From positions 58,321 through 122,320 of the forward strand of contig NZ_RQII01000042.1 in the NCBI RefSeq assembly GCF_004761975.1: 64,000 bases of DNA. Reading direction: 5' to 3'. Each line of letters starts with the position of its first letter. Within the stretch, counting starts at the first letter, position 1. Position numbers and translations under genes: made by a program. Below are positions 48,962-57,231 of the stretch, piece after piece. The notes beneath the pieces are model-generated. The model did not search any database, was not told where the DNA came from, and saw only the letters and a list, made by a program, of their open reading frames with translations. This DNA is from Planococcus koreensis. Its GTDB lineage: Bacteria > Bacillota > Bacilli > Bacillales_A > Planococcaceae.

Positions 48962-49265
48962 AAACAGCCTTTGCTTGCTGCCAGTTTTCAAGGCGTCTGT
49001 CCAGCATGAAATTTCCGAACGGGATGAAAGCGACTGCCACTGCAGCCACGGAAAAACGGAACGGCCATTTGAAGATAAACGTCATATAGGCGATCATCAC
49101 GCAGTAAATCGTGAACAACCCACCATGGACCGCCCCGACCACACTGACAGCCTCCGGAAACCCGAAGAAATATTTTAACGGCATGGCCAGGAACAATAAA
49201 ATCAACAACGAACTTCCTTCAAGCAAACCCATGAAGCGGAATTTGCCCAATGCATTTTTAATCAT
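48960..49265 (-). CDS. DUF3817 membrane protein (YdzA-like)
   Basis: A 101-residue protein with three hydrophobic helices. FRFMGLLEGSSLLILLFLAMPLKYFFGFP and GAVHGGLFTIYCVM are the DUF3817 signature, with Glu and His in the helices. Function unknown. AGGGGAAAAG precedes the ATG. It lies upstream of the MFS gene on the same strand but with a terminator between. Confidence 0.85.
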   Translation of the reverse strand: MIKNALGKFRFMGLLEGSSLLILLFLAMPLKYFFGFPEAVSVVGAVHGGLFTIYCVMIAYMTFIFKWPFRFSVAAVAVAFIPFGNFMLDRRLENWQQAKAV

Positions 49266-49361
49266 CTTTTCCCCTCGCTATCTATTTTTTCATTATAGAA
49301 GGGATGGAGGGGTGGAAACAAGCAAGAGAACAATAAATGGCGCTTTTTAGCCATTAGCCCT

Positions 49362-50579
49362 TCAAGATTCCGCCACATTTTTCCGTTTGCCCAGTTTTAC
49401 GAATAAGACTTTCAAGTAATCGCCTTCTTTGAATTCTTTGCGGACCCGGAAGTCTTTCGGCAAGGTGAATTCTTCAACGATCTTATAAGACATGTCTTCT
49501 TCTTTGAATGCTTTTTCGATAAAGCCTTTGAATTTCTGCATGCCGAACGACGCGCTATTCGTCGACGCCACGATGACACCCTTGTCTTCAGTGATGGCGA
49601 TGGCTTCCCGCATCAGGTGCGTATAGTCTTTCGATGTGCTGAACGTGTATTTTTTCGAACGCGCAAAGCTTGGCGGGTCCAGGACAACCAAGTCGAATTT
49701 CATTTCTTTGCGTTTGGCGTATTTAAAGTAATTGAAGACGTCCATCACCAGGATGTCCTGGCTTTCGTAATCGATGCCGTTGACGCTGAATTGCTCAATG
49801 GTTTTGCTGTTGCTGCGCTTCGCCAAATCGACGCTCGTCGTCTTCATGGCACCGCCGAGTGCAGCTGCTACCGAGAATGCACCTGTGTAAGAGAACGTAT
49901 TCAGCACCGTCTTGCCTTTGGCGTAGCGTTCTTTGATGGCGTTGCGGACATCGCGCTGGTCCAGGAAGATGCCGGTCATCGCGCCATCGTTCAAATAGAT
50001 AGCGAAATTAATGCCGTTTTCTTTGACGATCAGCGGGAATTCGCCGCGTTCGCCTGCTACGAAATCATCTTCTTCGATGTATTGCCCTTTCGCATCAAAG
50101 CGTTTTTTCTGGTAAACCCCTTTGCAGTCTGCTACGTTCTGCAGCGCTGCAATCACTTCGTCTTTGAACGAATAAACGCCTTCACTGTACCAGCTCACAA
50201 GGTAAAATCCGCCATAATAGTCAATCGATAACCCGCCGAAGCCATCGCCTTCGCCGTTGAATACGCGGAAAGCTGTCGTGTTGGGGTCATCGTAAAAAGT
50301 TTTGCGTTCCGCGATTGCCGCGGCCAGCGTCCGTTCAATAAACCCTTGGCCGATCGCTTCGTCCTTATTGCGCGTCAATACCCATCCATAGCCTTTGTTC
50401 TGCTTGCCGTAATAGCCTTTTGCCAGGAATTTATCGTGCTTATCCGTCAAATTGACGATGGTGCCTTCTGTTTCAAGCACATCCGCATTTTCAAGCGCTT
50501 CTTTTGCAATCAACGGATAGCCTCTTTGGAATTCCGCTTTCGCTTTATCGTTCACTCTTACCGTAACTTCTTGTCTCAT
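49362..50579 (-). CDS. Class I SAM-dependent rRNA (cytosine) methyltransferase, RlmI-like
   Basis: About 405 residues. An N-terminal PUA-like domain (about 3-75) is followed by an RNA-binding module and a Rossmann methyltransferase domain: VLNTFSYTGAFSVAAALGGA is motif I for SAM, FDLVVLDPPSFARSKK the catalytic motif IV. E. coli RlmI methylates C1962 of 23S rRNA; the Bacillus homologue is YwbD. ATG 50579 with AGGATGA upstream is preferred to GTG 50585. Single gene; a weak stem at about 49333-49355 follows it. Confidence 0.9.
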   Translation of the reverse strand: MRQEVTVRVNDKAKAEFQRGYPLIAKEALENADVLETEGTIVNLTDKHDKFLAKGYYGKQNKGYGWVLTRNKDEAIGQGFIERTLAAAIAERKTFYDDPNTTAFRVFNGEGDGFGGLSIDYYGGFYLVSWYSEGVYSFKDEVIAALQNVADCKGVYQKKRFDAKGQYIEEDDFVAGERGEFPLIVKENGINFAIYLNDGAMTGIFLDQRDVRNAIKERYAKGKTVLNTFSYTGAFSVAAALGGAMKTTSVDLAKRSNSKTIEQFSVNGIDYESQDILVMDVFNYFKYAKRKEMKFDLVVLDPPSFARSKKYTFSTSKDYTHLMREAIAITEDKGVIVASTNSASFGMQKFKGFIEKAFKEEDMSYKIVEEFTLPKDFRVRKEFKEGDYLKVLFVKLGKRKNVAES

Positions 50580-50688
50580 CGTCACTCATCCTATCTCTTA
50601 AAATCTGATTGTCTTATCCTCAGTGTATTACAATAGCGCGGCTAATCATACCTCCGCATGGAATGCCCTTACACAACGCCTCTGACAA

Positions 50689-50706
50689 CTAGCGATATAT
50701 TGCATA
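50689..50706. promoter_or_regulatory. GntR operator copy 1
   Basis: CTAGCGATATATTGCATA, a partial palindrome. Its core GCGATATATTGCATA is identical to the site upstream of brnQ (52994-53011) when both are read in gene direction. It lies just upstream of the gntR -35. Confidence 0.65.
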
Positions 50707-50713
50707 AAGAATA

Positions 50714-50742
50714 TTTAACATTTCCACAAATTGGTGTATACT
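50714..50742 (+). promoter_or_regulatory. gntR promoter
   Basis: TTTAAC (50714-50719), 17-bp spacer, TATACT (50737-50742). Confidence 0.65.
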
Positions 50743-50778
50743 TTTAGTATTAACAGCAAGAGAAAGGGTGCACCTGCA

Positions 50779-51429
50779 ATGCCGATTCCAGTAAATCACG
50801 CAAAACCGGTCCGTATGACCGCGAAAGAAAACGCGTATAACCAATTACAGCAATGGATTATAGATGGCACATTACAGCCTGATGAAAAGTTGGTTGATAC
50901 GGAACTTGCACAAGCGCTGAATTTAAGCAGGACCCCTATCCGCGAAGCGCTGCAATTATTGGAGGTTCAGGGATTCGTGGAAATGTTCCCTGGTAAGGCT
51001 ACCCGTGTGACACGGGTGGAAAAGGAAGATCTTAAAACCTTGCTTCCGCCGCTCTCTGCATTACAGGCCTTGGCTGCCGAATTAGCAATCCCCCGCCTAG
51101 ACAGCGAATTAATCGATCTGCTCACTGAGACAAATCAGCGTTTTGCTGATGCCATAAAAGCCCGGGATAATTTCTCGGCATTGAAAATCGACCAGGAATT
51201 CCATCAACACATCGTCAATGCTGCTGGCAATCCGTATGTCGACACCATCCTTGGCCGTCTGCAAGCTCATGTCCGCAGACAATTTTTCCATCATTCATTG
51301 ATTTTGACCCAGCAATCGGTCGAAGAACACAGCGAAATCATCGCGGCATTAAAAGAACAGGACGCTGAAAAAGTGTGCCTGCTGATGAAAGCCAATTGGA
51401 ACCGCACAGTCGATGAGCTGTCGTTATAA
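50779..51429 (+). CDS. GntR-family regulator with FCD domain
   Basis: A 216-residue regulator. The winged helix (about residues 15-80) holds the recognition part TELAQALNLSRTPIREALQLLE. The FCD ligand-binding domain (about 85-210) has conserved metal/ligand positions in DQEFHQHIVNAAGN and EEHSEIIAALKEQD. FCD proteins sense organic or amino acids. Its gene is convergent with brnQ and the two promoters share an operator core, so BrnQ is the likely target. ATG 50779 follows AAAGGGTG; a longer frame to 50731 begins before the -10 element and is not a start. Confidence 0.9.
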   Translation: MPIPVNHAKPVRMTAKENAYNQLQQWIIDGTLQPDEKLVDTELAQALNLSRTPIREALQLLEVQGFVEMFPGKATRVTRVEKEDLKTLLPPLSALQALAAELAIPRLDSELIDLLTETNQRFADAIKARDNFSALKIDQEFHQHIVNAAGNPYVDTILGRLQAHVRRQFFHHSLILTQQSVEEHSEIIAALKEQDAEKVCLLMKANWNRTVDELSL

Positions 51430-51445
51430 GTTACCGATGCCATTG

Positions 51446-51490
51446 AAAAAAGCTGTCCCCTGCGCGCTAAGCGCTGGAGACAGCTTTTTT
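51446..51490. terminator. Bidirectional terminator between gntR and brnQ
   Basis: AAAAAAGCTGTC..GCGC/GCGC..GACAGCTTTTTT stem between the two convergent genes. Confidence 0.92.
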
Positions 51491-51537
51491 GATATGGAAG
51501 CCGGCCCGATTTTTCGGATCAGCCTATATCCGGGCAA

Positions 51538-52908
51538 TTATGCTTCGTTGCGTGCCGTTTGGACATTGACGCCTTTCCGGCTGCGCGCGATGACAGAGAA
51601 TACAGCAATGGCTGCCAGTGCTGGAATGAGCCAACCAAGCCCATCATTGTAGAGTGGCAGCGATGCAGCATAGAAATCGATGATTGATTGCAGCCAATCA
51701 GGATTGGCAATGCCAAGTGACGCAGTCAGCGTCTTCAATCCATCAATGATTGCGATAAAGAATGTTACTGCCATAGCGCCAACGTAGACGATCCGGTCAT
51801 GCTTGAACACCGGCGATAGGAACGCCAAGATGATCAAGACAATCGCCAATGGATACAAGAACATCAATACAGGGATCGAATAGGCGATGATATTCGAAAG
51901 GCCTGCGTTTGCCACTACTAAAGAGAAGACAGAGAAAATGACCACATAAGCTTTATAGCTGATTCTCGGCATCAATTTATGGAAGTATTCCGCATTGGCA
52001 ACGGTCAAGCCGATAGCAGTCGTCAGACAGGCAAGCGTAATGATGACCGCAAGCAAAAGCGTACCGAATGTTCCAAAATAATGGGATGATGCTCCGCTTA
52101 ATACGGGGCCGCCTGTTTCAAAAAGCCCTAAAGTGTTTGTGCTGGTTGAACCCAGATAGGCGATTCCAGCATAAACAACTGCCAGAAGACCAGCAGCGAC
52201 CACACCGCTCTTCAGCGTTGCGGATAAAATCCCTTTTGGGGAAGTAACGCCCAATTTACGGACAGTAGCGATGACGATAATGCCGAATACCAAAGAGGCC
52301 AAAGCATCCATCGTGTTATAGCCTTCCGTGAATCCTTTTAGGAAAGCGCCGCTTGCGTACGCTTCCTGTGGAGCCGCTGCTTTGCCCATTGGGTTTACAA
52401 TTGCCATGATCAATAGCGCAGCCAGCGTAATAAGAATTGCCGGCGACAGGAATTTGCCGATGCTATCGACCAATTTCGAAGGATTCAGGGACAATAACAG
52501 CGAAAGCCCAAAGAAAACCACTGTAAACACCGGCAATCCGATCGATGCGAAGTCTCCGCCCACAAAAGGAGCAATGCCGATTTCATACGATACGGCGCCT
52601 GTTCTCGGAAGTGCAAAGAAAGGTCCGATCGTTAAATACAAAAGTGCTGTAAAGATGACGCCGAATACGGGATGTACACGGCTTGAAAGGTCTTGCAAAT
52701 CACTGCTCTTCGAATAACCGATAGCTAAAATTCCAAGAAGCGGCAAGCCTACGCCTGTAATCAGAAAGCCCAGAATGGCCCATGCGACTTCAGAGCCTGC
52801 AGCTTGTCCAAGTTGTGCCGGGAAAATCAAGTTCCCTGCACCAAAAAACAATGCGAACAACATCATTCCAATTACAGCATACGCGCTAAACGATAACTTT
52901 TTATCCAT
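51538..52908 (-). CDS. brnQ: Branched-chain amino acid:cation symporter
   Basis: A 456-residue LIVCS-family transporter with twelve hydrophobic helices. MLFALFFGAGNLIFPAQLGQAAG and GPFFALPRTGAVSYEIGI near the N-terminus are its signature. It brings in leucine, isoleucine and valine with sodium or protons. Upstream lie a promoter, a palindrome shared with the gntR gene at the start point and a CodY-like site. It is a single-gene unit, ending against the gntR terminator. Confidence 0.95.
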   Translation of the reverse strand: MDKKLSFSAYAVIGMMLFALFFGAGNLIFPAQLGQAAGSEVAWAILGFLITGVGLPLLGILAIGYSKSSDLQDLSSRVHPVFGVIFTALLYLTIGPFFALPRTGAVSYEIGIAPFVGGDFASIGLPVFTVVFFGLSLLLSLNPSKLVDSIGKFLSPAILITLAALLIMAIVNPMGKAAAPQEAYASGAFLKGFTEGYNTMDALASLVFGIIVIATVRKLGVTSPKGILSATLKSGVVAAGLLAVVYAGIAYLGSTSTNTLGLFETGGPVLSGASSHYFGTFGTLLLAVIITLACLTTAIGLTVANAEYFHKLMPRISYKAYVVIFSVFSLVVANAGLSNIIAYSIPVLMFLYPLAIVLIILAFLSPVFKHDRIVYVGAMAVTFFIAIIDGLKTLTASLGIANPDWLQSIIDFYAASLPLYNDGLGWLIPALAAIAVFSVIARSRKGVNVQTARNEA

Positions 52909-52993
52909 TTCACTTTTTCCTCCTAAGCAATAAGCTTTTCATTTTTCTATGACAAAAGAATTTTAAAATAATATTTCGGCACACTAATCTTCG

Positions 52994-53011
52994 TATGCAA
53001 TATATCGCATA
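52994..53011. promoter_or_regulatory. GntR operator copy 2, at the brnQ start point
   Basis: TATGCAATATATCGCATA, a palindrome but for one pair of positions. In brnQ direction it reads GCGATATATTGCATA at its core, identical to the gntR site. It covers about +1 to +17 of the predicted brnQ transcript, which suits repression. Confidence 0.7.
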
Positions 53012-53016
53012 AAGTC

Positions 53017-53044
53017 ATAATACAATATCTAAAGAAAAATGCAA
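53017..53044 (-). promoter_or_regulatory. brnQ promoter
   Basis: Minus strand TTGCAT (53044-53039), 16-bp spacer, TATTAT (53022-53017). Confidence 0.6.
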
Positions 53045-53058
53045 CATAATTTACTTTA

Positions 53059-53073
53059 AATTTTCAAAAAAAC
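53059..53073. promoter_or_regulatory. CodY-like site upstream of brnQ
   Basis: AATTTTCAAAAAAAC matches the CodY consensus at 12 of 15 positions. CodY control of brnQ is common in Firmicutes. The rest of the gap 52909-53165 is A+T-rich with nothing else recognised. Confidence 0.42.
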
Positions 53074-53165
53074 AGTTAATTTTGTAAACTTGTTGATGGA
53101 ACTCATTTTTTCGGAATAGCTTTTCTCAAAAAAAGGAAATCTTGCAGGAATTTAGAAATCGCCGC

Positions 53166-53193
53166 AAAAAAACCCGGGCGCAAATGCCCGGGT
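53166..53193 (-). terminator. Terminator of the AIM24-like gene
   Basis: Perfect 8-bp stem ACCCGGGC/GCCCGGGT followed by seven T on the minus strand. Confidence 0.88.
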
Positions 53194-53222
53194 GTCCACA
53201 TCTTATAAAAACCTTAGCCAAA

Positions 53223-53918
53223 TCATGTCACATTGCCGCTAAGGTACACTTCTTCGAATGGCTGAACGATGACAAAGCCTTCTCCTGTAAATTCCATCTG
53301 AATCGACTCCCCGCTTCCGCGCCCAAGAAATGTCCGCAGCGAAACATCGGTGCGGAACTCAGGCGTCAAATTGCCTGACCAGGCAACAGTAGCGTTCGGA
53401 TCGGTCAGCACCGGCTCGCCCGGACGCACAAGCAGCGTCAATGGCTCATAATGGGAAGTGATCGCCACCCGCCCTTTGCCCTTCAATGTCACATTGAACA
53501 AGCCGCCGGCCATGACGCCAGCCATTTTCCGCATCATCTTGATTTCCCACTGAATGCCCGGTTCGAAAGCCAGCAAATCATTGCCATTGACCGTAATGGC
53601 TTCATCGTTCAATTCGAAAATCGTGATTTTCTTTCCTTTATCCGCCAGATACAGCCGGCCGCGGCCGACTGCTTTCATCAGCGACGTCCCTTCACCGGTC
53701 AATGCTTTTTTGAACATCGTGCCGACGCCGTGCTCAAGAACACCTTCACGCTCGAACTTGATTTGTCCGGTATAAGAAATCATCGAACCTGCTTTTGCCC
53801 ACACCATATCTGCTAAATTCACTTCCAAGATGCGTGGTGTTTCCAGCTCGAAATAATCGTTTTCCCGTTCGTCTTGCTTGGTCAGCCGGATAAATTCATC
53901 AATCGTATAATTCGCCAT
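53223..53918 (-). CDS. AIM24-family protein (TIGR00266 type)
   Basis: A 231-residue beta-rich protein. AKAGSMISYTGQIKFE, LYLADKGKKITIFEL, NVTLKGKGRVAITSHYEPLTL and the C-terminal RTFLGRGSGESIQMEFTGEGFVIVQPFEE are the AIM24 pattern. Bacterial members have no known function; in yeast AIM24 helps mitochondrial membrane organisation. No signal peptide. Single gene. Confidence 0.88.
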   Translation of the reverse strand: MANYTIDEFIRLTKQDERENDYFELETPRILEVNLADMVWAKAGSMISYTGQIKFEREGVLEHGVGTMFKKALTGEGTSLMKAVGRGRLYLADKGKKITIFELNDEAITVNGNDLLAFEPGIQWEIKMMRKMAGVMAGGLFNVTLKGKGRVAITSHYEPLTLLVRPGEPVLTDPNATVAWSGNLTPEFRTDVSLRTFLGRGSGESIQMEFTGEGFVIVQPFEEVYLSGNVT

Positions 53919-54112
53919 GTGCCATTTCCCCTTTCCGTCTATAGTATCTATCTACGGATGCTGCATCTTGAAGGTTTCATTAATCTATCTGCAGTGTTTC
54001 TCGGATTGCGCAAATCTTATGCCCCGCTTCCGTGTGAAAATGTTGTAGAATAACTAATTATGGAAAGAAGCTCGTTTTGTTTTGCCAATTTTACCGGAAG
54101 GCGCGATGTTCA

Positions 54113-54484
54113 ATGAAATTTTTGATAACCTTTACGCAGCTGATTGTATTATACGGATTTTACGTCGCTGGCGAATGGCTGCGGGATTTTTTCAATTTGC
54201 CACTTCCTGGCAGCATCGTCGGCTTCTTGCTGCTTTTTATCGCATTGCTCCTGAAAATTTATCCGCTGCGGTGGATCGAATCCGGCGCTCAATTCCTTCT
54301 CGCTTTTTTATCCTTGTATTTTATCCCGGCCACGGTCGGTGTTATGCAGTACGGCGATTTGTTTACAGGCAAAGGCCTATGGCTGATTGCCATTGCGATG
54401 TTCAGTACATTGATGACAATGGGCGTATCCGCTGTTCTCAGCCAATGGGCTTCCCGGCGGCGTACTGACGAAAGGAGCTTGTGA
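54113..54484 (+). CDS. lrgA: LrgA/CidA-family holin-like membrane protein
   Basis: A 123-residue protein with four hydrophobic helices. FNLPLPGSIVGFLLLFIALLLKI near residue 25 is the LrgA/CidA signature, and LLAFLSLYFIPATVGVMQY follows. Such proteins regulate murein hydrolase activity, cell lysis or pyruvate transport. ATG 54113 follows GGAAGG. It overlaps lrgB. The lytSR regulators that drive lrgAB in Staphylococcus are not adjacent. Confidence 0.9.
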   Translation: MKFLITFTQLIVLYGFYVAGEWLRDFFNLPLPGSIVGFLLLFIALLLKIYPLRWIESGAQFLLAFLSLYFIPATVGVMQYGDLFTGKGLWLIAIAMFSTLMTMGVSAVLSQWASRRRTDERSL

Positions 54485-54489
54485 CGCTT

Positions 54490-55182
54490 ATGAATCTTGT
54501 TCTGTTGTCGTTGCTGTTCGCCGCATTGACCATTGCAGCTTACTTGTTTTTGAACACTCTTTACCTGAAATACCGCTGGACGCTGCTGACGCCCGTGTTG
54601 ACGACGACCGCGGCGCTGATCGTCATCCTATTGCTGTTTGACATCCCTTACGAGCGCTATATGCTCGGCGGACAGTGGATTGGCGCACTGCTCGGACCCG
54701 CTGTAGTGGCACTTGCAGTCCCTCTTTACAAGCAGCGGAAATTATTGGCGCAAAACTTGGCGCCCATCATGCTTGGTGTATCAGCAGGCGCATTGGTCGG
54801 CATGCTCAGCGGTGCGCTGCTTGCAAAAGTGATGGGCTTTTCCGCCGAAATGATTTTAACGATTCTGCCAAAATCGATTACTACACCAGTTGCCATGCAG
54901 CTCGCAGATTCGCTTGGCGGAATCCCGTCGTTGGCGGCGGTATTTGTCATGGCTGCCGGATTCACCGGCATCCTAACGGGTCCTTGGCTCTTGAAAACGC
55001 TCCGCATCGATTCAGCCATCGGACGCGGCATCGGCCTTGGCACATCCGCCCACGGGCTTGGCACCGCAAAAGCTTTTGAATATGGCGTCGAAGATGCCTC
55101 GATGAGCTCAGTAGCGATGACATTGAGTGCAGTCGTCGGTTCATTTGTCGGCCCGGCGATTGTCTGGCTATTGTTTATGTAA
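54490..55182 (+). CDS. lrgB: LrgB/CidB-family antiholin-like membrane protein
   Basis: About 230 residues with seven or eight hydrophobic helices. PKSITTPVAMQLADSLGGIPSLAAVFVMAAGFTGILTGPWLL and RGIGLGTSAHGLGTAKAFEYG are the LrgB signature. It acts with LrgA. The start is uncertain: the ATG at 54490 lies 12 bases after AGGAG, a GTG at 54481 only 3 bases after; both are in frame. The GTG would give an overlap with lrgA. A strong terminator follows. Confidence 0.88.
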   Translation: MNLVLLSLLFAALTIAAYLFLNTLYLKYRWTLLTPVLTTTAALIVILLLFDIPYERYMLGGQWIGALLGPAVVALAVPLYKQRKLLAQNLAPIMLGVSAGALVGMLSGALLAKVMGFSAEMILTILPKSITTPVAMQLADSLGGIPSLAAVFVMAAGFTGILTGPWLLKTLRIDSAIGRGIGLGTSAHGLGTAKAFEYGVEDASMSSVAMTLSAVVGSFVGPAIVWLLFM

Positions 55183-55189
55183 ACAACAG

Positions 55190-55220
55190 AACCCCCATGC
55201 GCAGCTGGCGCATGGGGGTT
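55190..55220. terminator. Bidirectional terminator after lrgB
   Basis: Perfect 13-bp stem AACCCCCATGCGC/GCGCATGGGGGTT followed by T6. Confidence 0.93.
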
Positions 55221-55222
55221 TT

Positions 55223-55609
55223 TTATGGCAAATTCAATTGCCAGGAGACGCCGAAACGGTCGATCAGCCAGCCGAATTTCCGGCTGAACGGATAGTCGCC
55301 GAGCGGCATCAATTCTTCACCGCCTTCAGACAGCTGGCTGAAGGCGCGGTCAATTTCCGCCTCACTGTCGCATGTTACATAGAGTGAAATGGCAGGCGTA
55401 AAACTGAAATCATGCTTGATCGTGCTGTCAATGCACAAAAGGACTTGGTCGGCGAGCCTGAATTGGGCCAGCATCACCGAACCATCTTCGTTATACGTAA
55501 TATTGTCGATAGCGGAATCCTCAAACACCGCCGTATAATATTTCATCGCTTCCTCCGCTTGCCCAGTAAACATTAGAAAAGTGGTGACTTTCGGGAGTTG
55601 ACGTTCCAA
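55223..55609 (-). CDS. VOC-family protein, PhnB-like
   Basis: A 128-residue protein of two VOC repeats. PKVTTFLMFTGQAEEAMKYYTAVFEDS and LAQFRLADQVLLCIDST followed by ISLYVTCDSEAEIDRAFSQLSEGGEELMPLGDYPFSRKFGWLIDRFGVSWQ (in parts) are characteristic of the PhnB/3-demethylubiquinone methyltransferase-like group. Function unknown. It begins with TTG at 55609, 8-9 bases after AAAGGAGAGG. It lies 14 bp downstream of the exporter permease gene, so it is the third gene of that operon. Confidence 0.85.
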   Translation of the reverse strand: MERQLPKVTTFLMFTGQAEEAMKYYTAVFEDSAIDNITYNEDGSVMLAQFRLADQVLLCIDSTIKHDFSFTPAISLYVTCDSEAEIDRAFSQLSEGGEELMPLGDYPFSRKFGWLIDRFGVSWQLNLP

Positions 55610-55623
55610 TGCGATCCTCTCCT

Positions 55624-57231
55624 TTACGATTGGCTGATGTCTCTTTTATTGAAGCCCATAAATCCAATGATTAAAAGCACGGCAGCGGCAGCGGCCAATG
55701 CGCTTAGAATGCCCCAATCCACGGCTTCAACCGGCACTTGCGCGACGTAGCCGTAAGGCGTCAGCTTTTGCACCCAATCCGGGAATTGAAACAGCTCGCC
55801 AAAATAAATGGCAATAAAAGAAAATGCGATGTAAAGCCACATCAAACCGGTGAACCTCGGCGCCCAGCCGAGCAATAAAACCGCGACGCCAACCATCACC
55901 CATGCCGCCGGCAAATAAGCCAGCGCAGCCTTCATGAACATAGCGAGCTGAAGATCTTCCTCAATGACCGAAATGCCGACTCCGCCAAGGCCGAGGCCAG
56001 CGAGCCCCAAGATCACGAAGCTTGCCAACACCGCAAGCAGCACATAGCTGCCAAGCAGCCGATTTTTCGATACGGCCTTGCTCAGGATGTGTTCCAAGCG
56101 CCCATTGGTTTCTTCCCCTTTCACTTTCAGCACCGCCATCAGTACCGGAATCGTCCCGAGTATGGCCATAACCGACATCAGCACCGGGATGAATTGTTCG
56201 GTAATGGAAAACCCGGATTGCTGGACGATCAGCTGCTGCATCAAATCGATGTCTTCAAAGAAAGATTCCATGTCGCCGAGCACCGAACCATAGGAGGCGC
56301 CAATCAGCAGCAACCCTGCTGCCCAAGCGATGAGGCCCGTCCGCTGTAGCCGGAATGCCAGGCCGAACGGATTCTCCAGCCCTTTGGAAGCGTGCGCCCG
56401 TCCTGCACGCACCGGCAAAAAGCCGGAGCCGAGGTCACGCGCCGAATTCAAATACAGCGCCAGCAGCGCGAGCGCCAACGCTGCGCCGGCCGTCAAGAAA
56501 ATGGGCCACCAATAATTAGTGACATATGCTTCCGTGCGGAGAATCCAGCCGAGCGGTGAGAACAGCGACAGCGTTCCGTCTGACAGATCGCCGATTGCCC
56601 GTATGATATAGGCCAGCAGCAATGCCGTAATCGACAAGCCGACCGTGCCCCTCGAACTCTGGGAGAGCTGGGCGAAAACAGCCGCTATTGCAGCGAATGC
56701 CATGCCGGCCGACCCCAGCGCAAAACCATAGACGAAAGACCCTTCGGCATCGATGCTGCGAATGTTCAGCGCCATCAGCGACAGCGCGGTCAATACCGAT
56801 AACAGCACATTCACGCCGAATAGCACGAGCAGCACCGACAGCAAATTCGACAGCCGACCGACCGGCAGCGACCGGATCATTTCCAGCCGGCCATCTTCTT
56901 CGTCCGCGCGCGTATGGCGGGACAGCAGAAGGATATTCATGAGCCCGACCACCACAGCCGTCATCAGCAGCATTTCATGGCTCAGCATCGCCCCGATTGT
57001 GTAATTATCCAAACCATAGCCCGGGCCGACCATTGCCGTCATCGCCGGATTGCGCATCGTCTCCGCCATCGCCTGCCGTTCCGCATCATTCTGGTACAAA
57101 CCGGTGAACGCAAAAGCGATGATGCACGTCATCGCGATGAATGACAACAGCCATAAAGGCAGCCGCAGGCGGTCGCGCTGGACGATAAAACGCATCAAAG
57201 CGCTTGTGCCTTGCACTAACCCTTTGTCCAT
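55624..57231 (-). CDS. ABC-2-type exporter permease, large two-half form
   Basis: A 535-residue membrane protein with about twelve hydrophobic helices in two halves, each with an extracellular loop, the form found in polyketide/antibiotic exporters of the TipC or tetronasin type. SRHTRADEEDGRLEMIRSLPVGR and KVKGEETNGRLEHILSKAVSKNRLLGSY are the repeated cytoplasmic coupling regions (E-E-x-G-R-L-E). It overlaps the ATPase gene by one base (TAATG). Substrate unknown; an exported drug or lipid is likely. Confidence 0.88.
   Translation of the reverse strand: MDKGLVQGTSALMRFIVQRDRLRLPLWLLSFIAMTCIIAFAFTGLYQNDAERQAMAETMRNPAMTAMVGPGYGLDNYTIGAMLSHEMLLMTAVVVGLMNILLLSRHTRADEEDGRLEMIRSLPVGRLSNLLSVLLVLFGVNVLLSVLTALSLMALNIRSIDAEGSFVYGFALGSAGMAFAAIAAVFAQLSQSSRGTVGLSITALLLAYIIRAIGDLSDGTLSLFSPLGWILRTEAYVTNYWWPIFLTAGAALALALLALYLNSARDLGSGFLPVRAGRAHASKGLENPFGLAFRLQRTGLIAWAAGLLLIGASYGSVLGDMESFFEDIDLMQQLIVQQSGFSITEQFIPVLMSVMAILGTIPVLMAVLKVKGEETNGRLEHILSKAVSKNRLLGSYVLLAVLASFVILGLAGLGLGGVGISVIEEDLQLAMFMKAALAYLPAAWVMVGVAVLLLGWAPRFTGLMWLYIAFSFIAIYFGELFQFPDWVQKLTPYGYVAQVPVEAVDWGILSALAAAAAVLLIIGFMGFNKRDISQS

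Noticed and set aside
49617..50231. A 204-codon plus-strand frame opposite the RlmI-like gene
   Set aside because: No start site or domain; the minus-strand methyltransferase motifs are clear.
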